The notes below the pieces were generated by a model, which was given only the letters and a program-made list of their open reading frames with translations, did no database searches and had not been told where the DNA came from. The position numbers and the translations under genes are program-made. 64,000 nucleotides of DNA from Clostridia bacterium (lineage in GTDB: Bacteria > Bacillota > Clostridia > Oscillospirales > Acutalibacteraceae), in NCBI GenBank assembly GCA_029226955.1, contig JAQXZA010000012.1, positions 1-64,000 of the forward strand. Reading direction: 5' to 3'. Shown here in pieces: positions 35,395-45,659 of this stretch. Position 1 is the first letter of the stretch; each line of letters opens with the position of its first letter.

Positions 35395-36099
35395 TTAATT
35401 GAGATTATCAATGTAACTTAATAGTTGCATAAAACTACCGCGTGAATATTTTGAAATGTCTTTTCTCTCATTATTCAGCAGGCAGTCGGTAAGTAAAAAG
35501 AAATCTACACCAATCGGCATTGCAGCAGCATCTTCGGTTGTATCGTTGCCCACCATCAAGCAATCGCCGGGTTTAACGCCTATCTTTTCGATTATCTCTT
35601 TGTAGTAAAGCGGGTTCGGCTTGCAATAATGGGAGTTTTCGTAAGAAGTTATCAAAGCAAAATCATCGGGATTTACGCCTGCCCATAGCATTCTTTTCTT
35701 TTGTGCCGCCATAGGAAATATGGGGTTCGATGCGAGTACAAGGGTAAAGCCTTTTTCTTTTAATGTCTGAATTGTCTGATTGGCTTGCTCGTTATAACTG
35801 TTATGGCTTTTCAGCTTATCAAAATCAGTTTCGTAAAACTCATCAAATTTGACTGCATCCGAATAGACCTTGTCGCCGAAAATCCCGGCAAATTCCTTCC
35901 AGAATACTTGCTCGTTCGTTTGCTTTCCGTTATTCATAACCATAGCCTTTGTGCTTTGCCATACGCCGTCAATCAGTCGTTTCGGCTCGTAACCGTATGG
36001 GGCAAGCTTCTTTGACAACCTGTCAAAATATGCCATAGTAAATTCGTCCTGTTGCATAGGCAACAGTGTTCCGTCTAAATCAAATAAAATTGTTGTCAT
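35395..36099 (-). CDS. HAD-superfamily hydrolase
   Basis: TILFDLDGTLLPM, LASNPIFP, CLMVGNDTTEDAAA; RBS aaggagg before ATGACAACA. Confidence 0.88.
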   Translation of the reverse strand: MTTILFDLDGTLLPMQQDEFTMAYFDRLSKKLAPYGYEPKRLIDGVWQSTKAMVMNNGKQTNEQVFWKEFAGIFGDKVYSDAVKFDEFYETDFDKLKSHNSYNEQANQTIQTLKEKGFTLVLASNPIFPMAAQKKRMLWAGVNPDDFALITSYENSHYCKPNPLYYKEIIEKIGVKPGDCLMVGNDTTEDAAAMPIGVDFFLLTDCLLNNERKDISKYSRGSFMQLLSYIDNLN

Positions 36100-36115
36100 C
36101 TTCATTTCCTCCTTA

Positions 36116-36403
36116 TTATGTTCGGTACAGAATACCAATCATATTCGGTCCTGTATTTATTCCGATTACACATCCTACCTGATATTCAGCAATCGGAGGT
36201 ATATCCAATGCTTCTGCACATGCTGTTTTCAGGTTTTCAAATGCTTCCCCATTGTTTCCGTATACGAGGGCGTAATTCGTTCCGGGCTTTCGCTCACTTA
36301 TACATCTTTCAACGAGAGAGGAGATTGCGTTTTTATCACCTCTTGCTTTTCCGATGATTTTTGCATCTCCGTCCTCAAATGCTATTAAAGGTTTAAAACT
36401 CAT
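36116..36403 (-). pseudogene. DegV-family C-terminal fragment
   Basis: FKPLIAFEDGDAKIIGKARGDKNAI...VGCVIGINTGPNMIGILY without the N-terminal domain. Confidence 0.65.
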
Positions 36404-36589
36404 TACATTTCCGATCCAAATTGACTTTAGCTGTAAGCTTTGGTACAATAGAGTTAACAAGATACAATTGTTGTTATTTGAAACGATAGTATCATTTGTA
36501 TTATATAAAATATCCCTATGAATTTCAATGGGAGTAGGACTAATTGAGACTTAACGGTATATATAGTATCATTATTATGAGGTAGCAAA

Positions 36590-37114
36590 ATGGGACGAGG
36601 TACAAAAACAACTGAATTTCTGAAGGAGTGTCTGGCGGACGCATTGATTCAGCTTATGCGTGAAAAACCGTTTGAAAAAATATCTATACAGGAAATCGCA
36701 GACAAATCGGGTGTAGGTCGGGCTACTTGGTTTAGAAATTACAAAGGAAAAAATGAAGCCCTTACATTTAAGCTTATTGTTTTATGGAATCGTTGGTCTG
36801 ATGAGCATAATGTTTCCGTGCGTGACCGCTTTACTTTGCAAAATACAAAGGATTTTTTTCAATTTAATTACGAGATTCGCAGTATTGTTCAGACGATTTA
36901 CTCTTCCGATATGCAGTCTGCCGTGTATGACGCCTTTTATCAGGTAATGATGCCGCAGTACGGAGCGAATGCAAAGGAATGCTATCAGGCACGTTTTTAC
37001 TCATACGGACTTTTTGGCTTGCTTGATGAATGGGTAAAACGAGGATTTAAAGAAACTCCTGATGAAATGGTAAATATACTATATCAGGTTATGGATGATA
37101 GAAATGATAATTAA
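36590..37114 (+). CDS. TetR/AcrR-family transcriptional regulator
   Basis: ADALIQLMREKPFEKISIQEIADKSGVGRATWFRNYKGKNEAL HTH. Confidence 0.88.
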   Translation: MGRGTKTTEFLKECLADALIQLMREKPFEKISIQEIADKSGVGRATWFRNYKGKNEALTFKLIVLWNRWSDEHNVSVRDRFTLQNTKDFFQFNYEIRSIVQTIYSSDMQSAVYDAFYQVMMPQYGANAKECYQARFYSYGLFGLLDEWVKRGFKETPDEMVNILYQVMDDRNDN

Positions 37115-37188
37115 TTCAACACCGTTGAAAATGCACCCAACACACAAATGCACCCGTTTATTTTATGGGGTGCATTTGTATCAAAATA

Positions 37189-37230
37189 AGAACCGTAATT
37201 CTGATACAATCTATCAGGATTACGGTTCTT
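37189..37230 (+). terminator. Terminator downstream of the TetR gene
   Basis: AAGAACCGTAAT ... ATTACGGTTCTTTTCT; preceded by a GCACCC/GGGTGC stem. Confidence 0.8.
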
Positions 37231-37527
37231 TTCTGTTTGCAGCCAGACAATAAAAAACTCTGATTTTCAAGACTTTTTCGTCTAAGGATTTTTCTCGGTT
37301 AAATCTTTAAAAGTAATCGTGTGAAAGATGGGTAATCGTGCGAAAGATAGGGTGTAGCATATTTTATCCGTTCGTCCAACGGTGTGATGTCTTTGATTAT
37401 CCTTATAACAACTGCTAAATTTACCATTTTCCAAGTTTTCATAAAATAAAAAGTGAATTACTAGCCAAAAGGTGATAAAATGATAGATGACCAAATCAAC
37501 CATTGAAAACCTAAAGGAGTAATTTAC

Positions 37528-38062
37528 ATGAAAATATTATACACCAAAACACCTATAATAAGCAAGCTAAAAAGCATTTTGGAAAATATTTTCAAAAGAA
37601 AGCACTCCAATCAAAGAACATCTTTTTGATTTGTTAATATCGGTATTGTGTCTGAATGGGTTTCAATCAGTAAAATTCAACTATGAACATTGCATTGAAA
37701 GCATGTCCGGATTTAAGTTAAAGTCATATTATTTTACTCTTAATGAAAGCCGTATTGATCTTACAGAGTGGCTGAAAAACATAATAAATATGGCTTTATC
37801 AATAATTCCTCTGAAGCTTAAAGAACAACCAATTATTTTGTCTGTTGATGATACAATGGTAGAAAAGTACGGAGAAAACTTTGAAAACAGCGAATTACTT
37901 TTTGACCACGCAAAACATAACGGTTCAAATTATTTAAAAGGTCATTGCTTTATAAGCCTTATGCTTTCTATACCTGTACTTGAAAATAATCAGATTCGTT
38001 ATATATCTTTTCCAGTAGGATATAGAATTACCAGTTTCCAAGAAATAATCAAAAGCATCTGA
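37528..38062 (+). mobile_element. IS4-like DDE transposase remnant
   Basis: MKILYTKTPIISKLKSILENIF then frameshift to KESTPIKEHLFDLLISVLCLNGFQ; ILSVDDTMVEKYG...LFDHAKHNGSNYLKGHCF; C-terminus missing. Confidence 0.7.
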
Positions 38063-38198
38063 AGACAACAAAAGAGCATTTTTGGGATAAAAAATTTTGA
38101 TATAGTAACAAAAATCAAATGTATAATATATATGTGTCGAGCCTAGAGTGGTGGGGCTGTACGCCTTTAAAGGAACATAAAGGAGCATAATAAATTTT

Positions 38199-38222
38199 CC
38201 TCCATGCTTAATTGCATGGAGG
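38199..38222. terminator. Terminator-like perfect hairpin
   Basis: CCTCCATGC ttaatt GCATGGAGG then TTATTTTTT. Confidence 0.65.
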
Positions 38223-38316
38223 TTATTTTTTGTTAAAGTTCATTTTTTCAAGCAGATATTATATATATGATAGCAATATCAAATTACTAAAACATAAAAT
38301 CTATGGAGGTGTTTTT

Positions 38317-39261
38317 ATGAAAGTTTTAGTAAAAACAAAAGACCTGAGCCGTTCCGACTGGCTCAGGTATCGTGCTATGGGCATAGGAGGTTCTGATGTT
38401 TCCGTTGTTGCGGGCATTAATCCTTACCGCTCGGTATATCAGCTGTGGCTTGAAAAAACAGGACAGATTGAACCTGAACAGAGCGACAGCGAATATGCAC
38501 ATTTCGGTACACTGCTGGAACCTGTCATTCGCAAGGAATTTACTGAACGGACAGGATTAAAGGTAAGACAGAAACATATGATTCTGCAAAGTGAAGAATA
38601 TCCCTTTATGCTTGCAAATCTTGACGGCATAATCAATGTTGATGGGGAGAGGTGCATTTTTGAAGCAAAAACAGCTTCGGCTTATAAAACCGATGACTGG
38701 CAAAATGGAATACCGCCTGAATATATGCTGCAAATACAGCATTATATGGCGGTAACCGGTGCAAAGAAAACTTACATAGCTGCTTTGATTGGCGGCAATC
38801 ATTTCATCTGTAAAATGATTGAGCGTGATGATTCAATTATTCAAAAGATTATTGCTATGGAAAAGTGTTTCTGGGAAGTCCATGTTCTGGGCGGTGTTGA
38901 ACCTGTCCCTGACGGTTCATCAGCTACAACAAAATATTTAAACGGCAAATACAGCAATGTAAACGGTAATACGGTAAAGCTGCCGGAAGATATTATTCCT
39001 GAATGTGAAGAGTATAACAGACTTTCAAGTCAGATTGATGAATTGAATACTGAAAGAGATGCCGTTTGCAACCGTATAAAAAATGTACTGAAAGACAATG
39101 AATTCGGTTTGGCAGGGAAGTATAAAATCTCATGGAAAAATGTCAATTCATCCGGCTTTGATAAAACCAGATTCAAGGCAGATAATCCCGAACTGTACAA
39201 TCAGTACATAACACATTCACAATACAGGCGTTTCAGTGTAAGTCAGGCGGTGACGGCATAA
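38317..39261 (+). CDS. YqaJ-family phage-type recombination exonuclease
   Basis: RYRAMGIGGSDVSVVAGINPYRSVYQLWLEKTG, E/EAKTA catalytic core, ML(Q)IQHYM. Confidence 0.9.
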   Translation: MKVLVKTKDLSRSDWLRYRAMGIGGSDVSVVAGINPYRSVYQLWLEKTGQIEPEQSDSEYAHFGTLLEPVIRKEFTERTGLKVRQKHMILQSEEYPFMLANLDGIINVDGERCIFEAKTASAYKTDDWQNGIPPEYMLQIQHYMAVTGAKKTYIAALIGGNHFICKMIERDDSIIQKIIAMEKCFWEVHVLGGVEPVPDGSSATTKYLNGKYSNVNGNTVKLPEDIIPECEEYNRLSSQIDELNTERDAVCNRIKNVLKDNEFGLAGKYKISWKNVNSSGFDKTRFKADNPELYNQYITHSQYRRFSVSQAVTA

Positions 39262-39962
39262 TGGAAGATGTTAAAATCAGGTTGTTAAGAGCCGATGAAA
39301 TTGAGTGTCGTATAGGCACTATAAGCGAAAAGGGATTATCCCTTTTGTTGTATAAGGACGCAAGAGCCGATATGAAAATTCTTGATGAAACCTTCGGCTG
39401 CTTTGGCTGGAAACGTACTCATCAGAGCATTGACGGAAATCTTTATTGTACAGTTGAGATCTGGGACAGTGATAAAAAATCGTGGATAGCAAAGCAGGAT
39501 GTCGGTACGGTCAGCTATACAGAAAAAGAAAAGGGTCAGGCTTCTGACAGTTTCAAACGAGCCTGTGTTTCTGTGGGTATCGGGCGTGAATTATATTCAG
39601 CACCGTTTGTTTGGATATCTGCTCAGAAATGTAATATTCAGCGAAAAAATGATAAGCTGATTTCCTATGACAAATTTTCTGTAAGTGAAATATCCTACAA
39701 TGAAAATCGTGAAATAATCGGTTTGTCGATTATAAACGACGATACGGGAGAAATTGTATATTCTATGATTCAAAAAGGTTCTCAAAAAGCCAATCCTGTA
39801 AATTCACAGTTTTATGAATTTAACAACGAACTGAAAAGAACAGGCGTACTACTTGATGCGGTGCTTGCAAGATACGGTGTCGGCAGTATAGAAGAAATGA
39901 CACCGGAATTACTTAACAAGGCGATTAACAGCCTTAAAAAAACAAAGAACAAATCAGCATAA
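39261..39962 (+). CDS. Rad52-like single-strand annealing protein
   Basis: FGWKRTHQSIDGNLYCTVEIWD...KGQASDSFKRACVSVGIGRELYSAPFVWI; overlaps yqaJ stop. Confidence 0.75.
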   Translation: MEDVKIRLLRADEIECRIGTISEKGLSLLLYKDARADMKILDETFGCFGWKRTHQSIDGNLYCTVEIWDSDKKSWIAKQDVGTVSYTEKEKGQASDSFKRACVSVGIGRELYSAPFVWISAQKCNIQRKNDKLISYDKFSVSEISYNENREIIGLSIINDDTGEIVYSMIQKGSQKANPVNSQFYEFNNELKRTGVLLDAVLARYGVGSIEEMTPELLNKAINSLKKTKNKSA

Positions 39963-39969
39963 AAACAGA

Positions 39970-40018
39970 AAACGAACCGTTGGCGATGAAATGAATTTAT
40001 CGCTGACGGTTCGTTTTT
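39970..40018 (+). terminator. Terminator-like hairpin
   Basis: AACGAACCGTtgGCGAT ... ATCGCtgACGGTTCGTTTTTG. Confidence 0.7.
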
Positions 40019-40055
40019 GTTTATAAATAATTATTATATGAAGGAGAGCTTTACT

Positions 40056-41177
40056 ATGAACGAAATTACTATGTGCAGTTACTGCGGCTGTGAAATCGAG
40101 GACAATGTATATGAGGTTGAGGGAGAGTATTTCTGTGAAGATTGTTACGAAGATGAAACCTTTGAATGTGAATGCTGCGGTGGCAGATTTCTGAACAGTC
40201 ACGACCATGGGGATGAAAACATAGGACTTTGCCCGGATTGTTACGATGAACATTATCATCGTTGTGTGCGTTGTAACTGCCTGATTCATTCCAGTAATGC
40301 ATATTGGTATGACGGTGATGCCTATTGCAGCGATTGCTATGAGGATGATGAAGATTGTGAAGATGATGACGGTTATATAAATGATTATTATTACAAGCCT
40401 TCACCTGAGTTTTATAAATGTCCTGATGAAAAGCGGGTTCGTTATTATGGCGTTGAGTTGGAAATAGACAGGGGAGGCAGAGATGAGTACAATGCGGAAG
40501 AAATTTATAACACCGCCAACAAAGGCAGTGACATACTCTATATCAAATCTGATGGTTCACTTGATGACGGTATGGAGCTTGTAAGTCATCCCTGTTCGCT
40601 GAAATACCACAGATATAACTTTCCGTGGTTTGATATTATGCAGAAAGCAAAGGATCTTTATTACCGTTCACATAATACAAGCACATGCGGATTGCATATA
40701 CATATCGGCAGGGCAGAACTGGGTGCAACCATAGAACAGCAGGAAGAAGTTATTGGCAGAATTATGTTCTTCTTTGAAAGCCACTGGAATGAAATGTTCA
40801 AATTTTCAAGAAGAAGCGAATATTCACTTGACAGATGGGCATCAAGATACGGCTATAAAGACAGACCGAAAGAAATTCTTGAAGATGCCAAGAAGAACAG
40901 CAAGGGCAGATATGTCTGTGTGAATATCACTAATGAAAATACAGTTGAAATAAGAATGTTCAGGGGAACTTTGAAATGGAATACATTTATGGCAACGATT
41001 GAAATGGTTGATTCCATCTGTGAAAATGCAGTCAATCTTACTGACAGCGATATACATAAGCAGTCATGGAATGACTTTGTTATGCTGATAAACCCTGAAT
41101 ACAAAGAGCTTATAAAGTATCTGAAAGAAAAACGACTTTATGTTAATGAACCGGTAGAAAACGAGGAGGAAATTTAA
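40056..41177 (+). CDS. Amidoligase-family protein with N-terminal LIM-like multi-zinc-knuckle region
   Basis: Repeated CxxC pairs (CSYCGC...CEDCY...CECCG...CPDCY...CVRCNC...CSDCY); amidoligase-like YYGVELEIDRGG, SDGSLDDGMELVSHP, CGLHIHIG, FRGTL. Confidence 0.8.
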   Translation: MNEITMCSYCGCEIEDNVYEVEGEYFCEDCYEDETFECECCGGRFLNSHDHGDENIGLCPDCYDEHYHRCVRCNCLIHSSNAYWYDGDAYCSDCYEDDEDCEDDDGYINDYYYKPSPEFYKCPDEKRVRYYGVELEIDRGGRDEYNAEEIYNTANKGSDILYIKSDGSLDDGMELVSHPCSLKYHRYNFPWFDIMQKAKDLYYRSHNTSTCGLHIHIGRAELGATIEQQEEVIGRIMFFFESHWNEMFKFSRRSEYSLDRWASRYGYKDRPKEILEDAKKNSKGRYVCVNITNENTVEIRMFRGTLKWNTFMATIEMVDSICENAVNLTDSDIHKQSWNDFVMLINPEYKELIKYLKEKRLYVNEPVENEEEI

Positions 41178-41178
41178 A

Positions 41179-42129
41179 ATGTGTGCAATATTCGGACTTG
41201 TAAATTATAAGCATGTTATAAGCGGAAAACATCTTAAAGAGCTTGTGGAAGCTCTTTCAACAGAATCAGAGGTAAGAGGAACAGATGCTTCGGGCATTGC
41301 GTATGTGAAGAACGGGGAAATGGTAATCTATAAAAAGCCAAAGCCTGCACATAAGATGAAATTCTATTTTCCTGCTGATACAACCATACTGACAGGTCAT
41401 ACCCGTATGACAACTCAGGGAAATGCAAAGTTTAACTTCAACAATCACCCGTTTGCAGGCAAAACTGCTGACGGGTGTTTTGCACTTTGTCACAACGGTG
41501 TAATCTATAATTATGATTTTCTGGAAAAGACTGAGGATTTTCCGGATACTCATATTGAAACGGACAGTTATGTTGCAGTGCAGCTTATTGAAAAGTATGG
41601 CAGACTGGATTTCGGCACCATTGCAAAAATGTCGGAAACGGTTCAGGGGTCGTTTGTATTCACCATTCTTAACGATGACAACACGCTGTACATATCCAAA
41701 GGAGATAATCCCTTGTGTCTTATCCATTATAAACAGCTTGGATTGTATGTATATACATCAACAATTGATATTATGCAGGCAGTGCTTAAAGGCAGTTTTC
41801 TGGAAAGATTTCCTTTTGAAGTTATCAATGTAAATGAAGGCGAAATTATCAGCATAAGTAAAAACGGTAAACTTGAAAGAAGCTGTTTTACTTTTGAGGA
41901 TTATGGTTTTAATTTATATTACGACAGATATTATGACTATTATAAGGATAAACTTGATGACAGTTATCTTTACAGTATTTGCAATATGTTTGGTATATCA
42001 CAGGAAGATATGATTCTTCTGTATGAAATGGGGTACTGCGATGAAGAAATAGAAATGATGCTTGATGACAAGGAACTTTTGCAGAGCTGCATTGAAGAGG
42101 CAAAAATGTGCATAGGTGAGTATATCTGA
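41179..42129 (+). CDS. Class II glutamine amidotransferase (Ntn-hydrolase)
   Basis: MCAIFGLVNY (Cys2 nucleophile), RGTDASGIAY, GHTRMTTQG, FALCHNGVIYNY. Confidence 0.88.
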   Translation: MCAIFGLVNYKHVISGKHLKELVEALSTESEVRGTDASGIAYVKNGEMVIYKKPKPAHKMKFYFPADTTILTGHTRMTTQGNAKFNFNNHPFAGKTADGCFALCHNGVIYNYDFLEKTEDFPDTHIETDSYVAVQLIEKYGRLDFGTIAKMSETVQGSFVFTILNDDNTLYISKGDNPLCLIHYKQLGLYVYTSTIDIMQAVLKGSFLERFPFEVINVNEGEIISISKNGKLERSCFTFEDYGFNLYYDRYYDYYKDKLDDSYLYSICNMFGISQEDMILLYEMGYCDEEIEMMLDDKELLQSCIEEAKMCIGEYI

Positions 42130-42218
42130 GTTGATATTATAATATTATCGAAAATTGGTTTGACTTGGATAATTTCCGGTGATAAAATAAATTCAGAGGG
42201 TATTTTTGAAGTATTAAG

Positions 42219-42256
42219 TGTCGGGAATGTGCATGAAACATTTCACATTTCCGACA
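42219..42256 (+). terminator. Inverted repeat / terminator-like hairpin
   Basis: TGTCGGGAATGTG ... CACATTTCCGACA then tttaaaaaa. Confidence 0.55.
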
Positions 42257-42307
42257 TTTAAAAAATATCCCCAAAAAATTTATATTATTGAAAGGATGTC
42301 AAGAACA

Positions 42308-43795
42308 ATGAGCAAAAAATCAATGGATCAAAAACAGAAAGAATATTTCCAGTCAATCCGTAAAAAAATTCTTAAAAGGTTAGGAAACGATAAACAAGTG
42401 TCACCATATGAATTTGATGATGATATTACAGATAAGCAAGATAGATTCAATGAATCTACGAGTATCGCACATATGGTCACAAGATTCATGAATTCACTTG
42501 TAGATCCGGAATCACCATTTCAATGGTTTGATTTTACGGAAAAGAATAAAGATGTTTTTGTTGAATTAGGGGTTATTCTTATCCAACGATCATCAGATAA
42601 TCACCAAATATACAGCCAAATGAAAAAATTGAATACAATGACTGATTTTAAAATTTTTATCAAAGATTTTAACAATGTTAGCCTTGATGAAATTTGTAAG
42701 AAAAACCCTCAATTAGAAATCCTAACACATGATAATTTTAGGCGTTGCATGAATTCTGTTACTGAACGTGTCAAGATTTATAATATCGCAAATTACAAAG
42801 ACACGGTTCAGATAATTAAGGATGCAAATACTGAAGTTTTTATAGAAATCGATAAAGCAAAAAAAGCATTACATAATGCAGGTTACAACAGCTCCGTTCC
42901 TGAATATATTGAGTATTATATGGATTTGATTGACCATATTGTTAAAGTGTCAATTTATTTGATAAATTACCGGGGTATAGTATGCAACAGCTATATTAGC
43001 CAATTAAGCTTTGATGAGTTTTTTGATAAAATGATAGACGGAGCTAAGGCTATAAAAGAAAAATTAAGAGAAGTACTATTGAAAAATAAAAAATTCGTGA
43101 ACAGCGATATCAAGGAAAAAATCACCAGGTTTGCTTATTACCTTGAACGCAAGGCTGCATACAAAGAATCCGCAGAAACAATGAATTTGCTTTGTGATGA
43201 AATAGACAGTGATCCTGAAAAATTTGATTTGGATCGCAACTATTTGAAATACAGATACTCATTCAATCGTATAAGAAGTTCTGGTAAAAATAGCAAAGTA
43301 AAGAAAGCAAAAGTTTTGGTAACAGAATCCGAAAGAGTGACTAATTATAACCAAAAAATAAAAAGCATTAAGGCTTTAATGATTTTTGCCCGGGATAATT
43401 TTCACAATGAAATTATTGATTATAATTGCAGAAATGTAAAGGCTCTTTTCCGGGAAATATATGTCATAAAGACACAATCTCCTGTGTTAAAACGAACTGC
43501 AAATACAATAGTCAGGGATTTTGAGTCCAAAAAATTATTCAAAAAACCGGGAGAATCATATACGAATGAAGAACGAAAAATACTGGAGCAAAAAACCCGC
43601 TTTTTGGATTTAAAATGTACAAGAGGATTACTTTCCGCTCTTGGAATGTCGTCTTATTACAGTAAATATTGTGAGTTAAGACAAATTATGTGGGATACTT
43701 TGTTATTATCTTACAGTGCAATAGACGAGGATTATATTTATAGTGTTATCAGGGATATCGGGAATCTGTTTACTGACCTGCTTCTGATTGAATAA
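42308..43795 (+). CDS. Hypothetical protein, about 495 aa, no recognised domain
   Basis: Long ORF with RBS-like aaaggatg upstream. Confidence 0.55.
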   Translation: MSKKSMDQKQKEYFQSIRKKILKRLGNDKQVSPYEFDDDITDKQDRFNESTSIAHMVTRFMNSLVDPESPFQWFDFTEKNKDVFVELGVILIQRSSDNHQIYSQMKKLNTMTDFKIFIKDFNNVSLDEICKKNPQLEILTHDNFRRCMNSVTERVKIYNIANYKDTVQIIKDANTEVFIEIDKAKKALHNAGYNSSVPEYIEYYMDLIDHIVKVSIYLINYRGIVCNSYISQLSFDEFFDKMIDGAKAIKEKLREVLLKNKKFVNSDIKEKITRFAYYLERKAAYKESAETMNLLCDEIDSDPEKFDLDRNYLKYRYSFNRIRSSGKNSKVKKAKVLVTESERVTNYNQKIKSIKALMIFARDNFHNEIIDYNCRNVKALFREIYVIKTQSPVLKRTANTIVRDFESKKLFKKPGESYTNEERKILEQKTRFLDLKCTRGLLSALGMSSYYSKYCELRQIMWDTLLLSYSAIDEDYIYSVIRDIGNLFTDLLLIE

Positions 43796-43989
43796 CGCAG
43801 ATTCAGCGAAGAACACTTGATTGTATCAAGAATGATAAACGCTTATATTTCAAGCCGTCATAGGTTAAGATGACAACTTTTTATATGATGCTTTGCTGTC
43901 TTTATTTTGTAGCAAGAGGCATAATGTACATTTTATACAAAAAACATCATCGTTATTATAAAAAATTCGTCAAATAAAATTTTATATAA

Positions 43990-44036
43990 AAAATCGGCGT
44001 ATCAGGCTATAAAATGTAGTTTGGTACGCCGATTTT
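43990..44036 (+). terminator. Terminator-like hairpin
   Basis: AAAATCGGCGTA ... TACGCCGATTTTGTT. Confidence 0.7.
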
Positions 44037-44275
44037 GTTATGTTGTTTGTAAAAATTGATGTTAAATTTATCTTTTCATAAGAAGTTGTTGGTATTCTAT
44101 ATACAAATACCTTAAAAATATTTTGACAAAAAAATGAAAAACTCATTCATTATACAGACGAGCTTCCTTAGTGTATAATCATTTTCAAGATAAAACCTTG
44201 CGGACACAGTTTCGTAAGGTGTATCGAAACCGGTTTTGATAATTATCTTAAAAAATTAACCAGGAGGTTACTTCT

Positions 44276-45658
44276 ATGATAAAAGGTATAATTAAAGTTC
44301 AGGCACCTGAGAAAGCAAACTATCAGGATGTGTATGAACTTATCAAGGAAAAAAACGTCGTATGCTGTGTGAATAACACAATTTATATTCAGAACGACAA
44401 TGAGCTGTGGATCAAGGTATCTGATAATAAAGCAGTTTTAATGATCCGAAGCATGTTCGCCGACAGTAACTGGCAACCATTTCTGGGTACAGACAAAGTA
44501 TTGACTCTGATCCGGAATTTAAAGACCGATCCCTCTCTGCAAAAGCCGGAAAGTGATTTTATACATCCTGACCTGATAAGATTTAAAAATGGTATATGGA
44601 ATATCTCCTGTGATAGTTTTCAATATTTAAATTCCAAACCATTATTCAGAAGGTCGGTTGATGTTTGCGTTCCGATTGAAGTCGAAGAAGAATCTCCGGA
44701 ATTTGTTAATTTCTGTGAACATGTTTTTGATCAGAAAAATTACACACAGAAGAAACAGGTACTTTATGAGATTATAGGTTATGCCATATCTGATATTGAA
44801 AATGTAAAAAAGGCGATATTCCTCATAGGTCCAAGCAATACTGGGAAATCTGTTATTTTAAGATTTATCCAAAGGCTGGTTGGCGAAGAGAATGTCAGCA
44901 ATATTTCTCTTGACAATTTTGCCCACAGATTCAGCGTTGCTGAAATGGCAGGCAAATGTCTGAATATAAGCGGTGAAGTGCCAAGCGGAGTGCTGACCGG
45001 AAAAGCATTGGACATTTTTAAAAATCTGACAGGAGGTGACAAAATTGAAATAGAGAAAAAGGGCTGTCAGCCTTCCTCAGCAAAAATCGCTACCAAGTTG
45101 CTGTTTGCCGGTAATACTTTACCGGTGTTCAGTAATGTGGACGGTACAGACTCACTTGTAGAACGCTTGCATATCATTTTATTTGATAAGCAGGTTGAAG
45201 AAAGTGAGAGGGATAAAGATCTTGAAAATAAGCTGTGGGAACAAAGGGATCTGATTGTAAGATACGCATTAACTGCTGTAAATCGATTTGTTTCAAACAA
45301 CAAAGAATTTATAGTTCTTGATGATGAAAAGCAATTATTACAATCAATGGCGAAAACTGCCAATCCTGTTTCATACTTCCTGGAAAGCTGTATGGAATAC
45401 GGAGAAGAATATTTTATACATATATCTGATGCTTATGAAGCTTTTCGTAAATTTGCAGCTGAAGAAGCTTTGCCTGATGTTCCAAGAACAATATTTCGTA
45501 ATATGGTTGCAATGCATGCAAATATATGTATATGTAAAACAAAAAAGCGGTTAGGAAAAAATTCACCTAAAAGCTGTTTTCAAGGAATAAAATTAAAAAA
45601 TTATTTGTATGACAAAAAGCAAGATACCGAAATGTATGACACAGAGGAGGAAATTTAA
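44276..45658 (+). CDS. P4/D5-type primase-helicase (SF3 helicase)
   Basis: IFLIGPSNTGKSVILRFIQRLVG, NISGEVPSG, ATKLLFAGNTLPVF. Confidence 0.85.
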   Translation: MIKGIIKVQAPEKANYQDVYELIKEKNVVCCVNNTIYIQNDNELWIKVSDNKAVLMIRSMFADSNWQPFLGTDKVLTLIRNLKTDPSLQKPESDFIHPDLIRFKNGIWNISCDSFQYLNSKPLFRRSVDVCVPIEVEEESPEFVNFCEHVFDQKNYTQKKQVLYEIIGYAISDIENVKKAIFLIGPSNTGKSVILRFIQRLVGEENVSNISLDNFAHRFSVAEMAGKCLNISGEVPSGVLTGKALDIFKNLTGGDKIEIEKKGCQPSSAKIATKLLFAGNTLPVFSNVDGTDSLVERLHIILFDKQVEESERDKDLENKLWEQRDLIVRYALTAVNRFVSNNKEFIVLDDEKQLLQSMAKTANPVSYFLESCMEYGEEYFIHISDAYEAFRKFAAEEALPDVPRTIFRNMVAMHANICICKTKKRLGKNSPKSCFQGIKLKNYLYDKKQDTEMYDTEEEI

Positions 45659-45659
45659 T

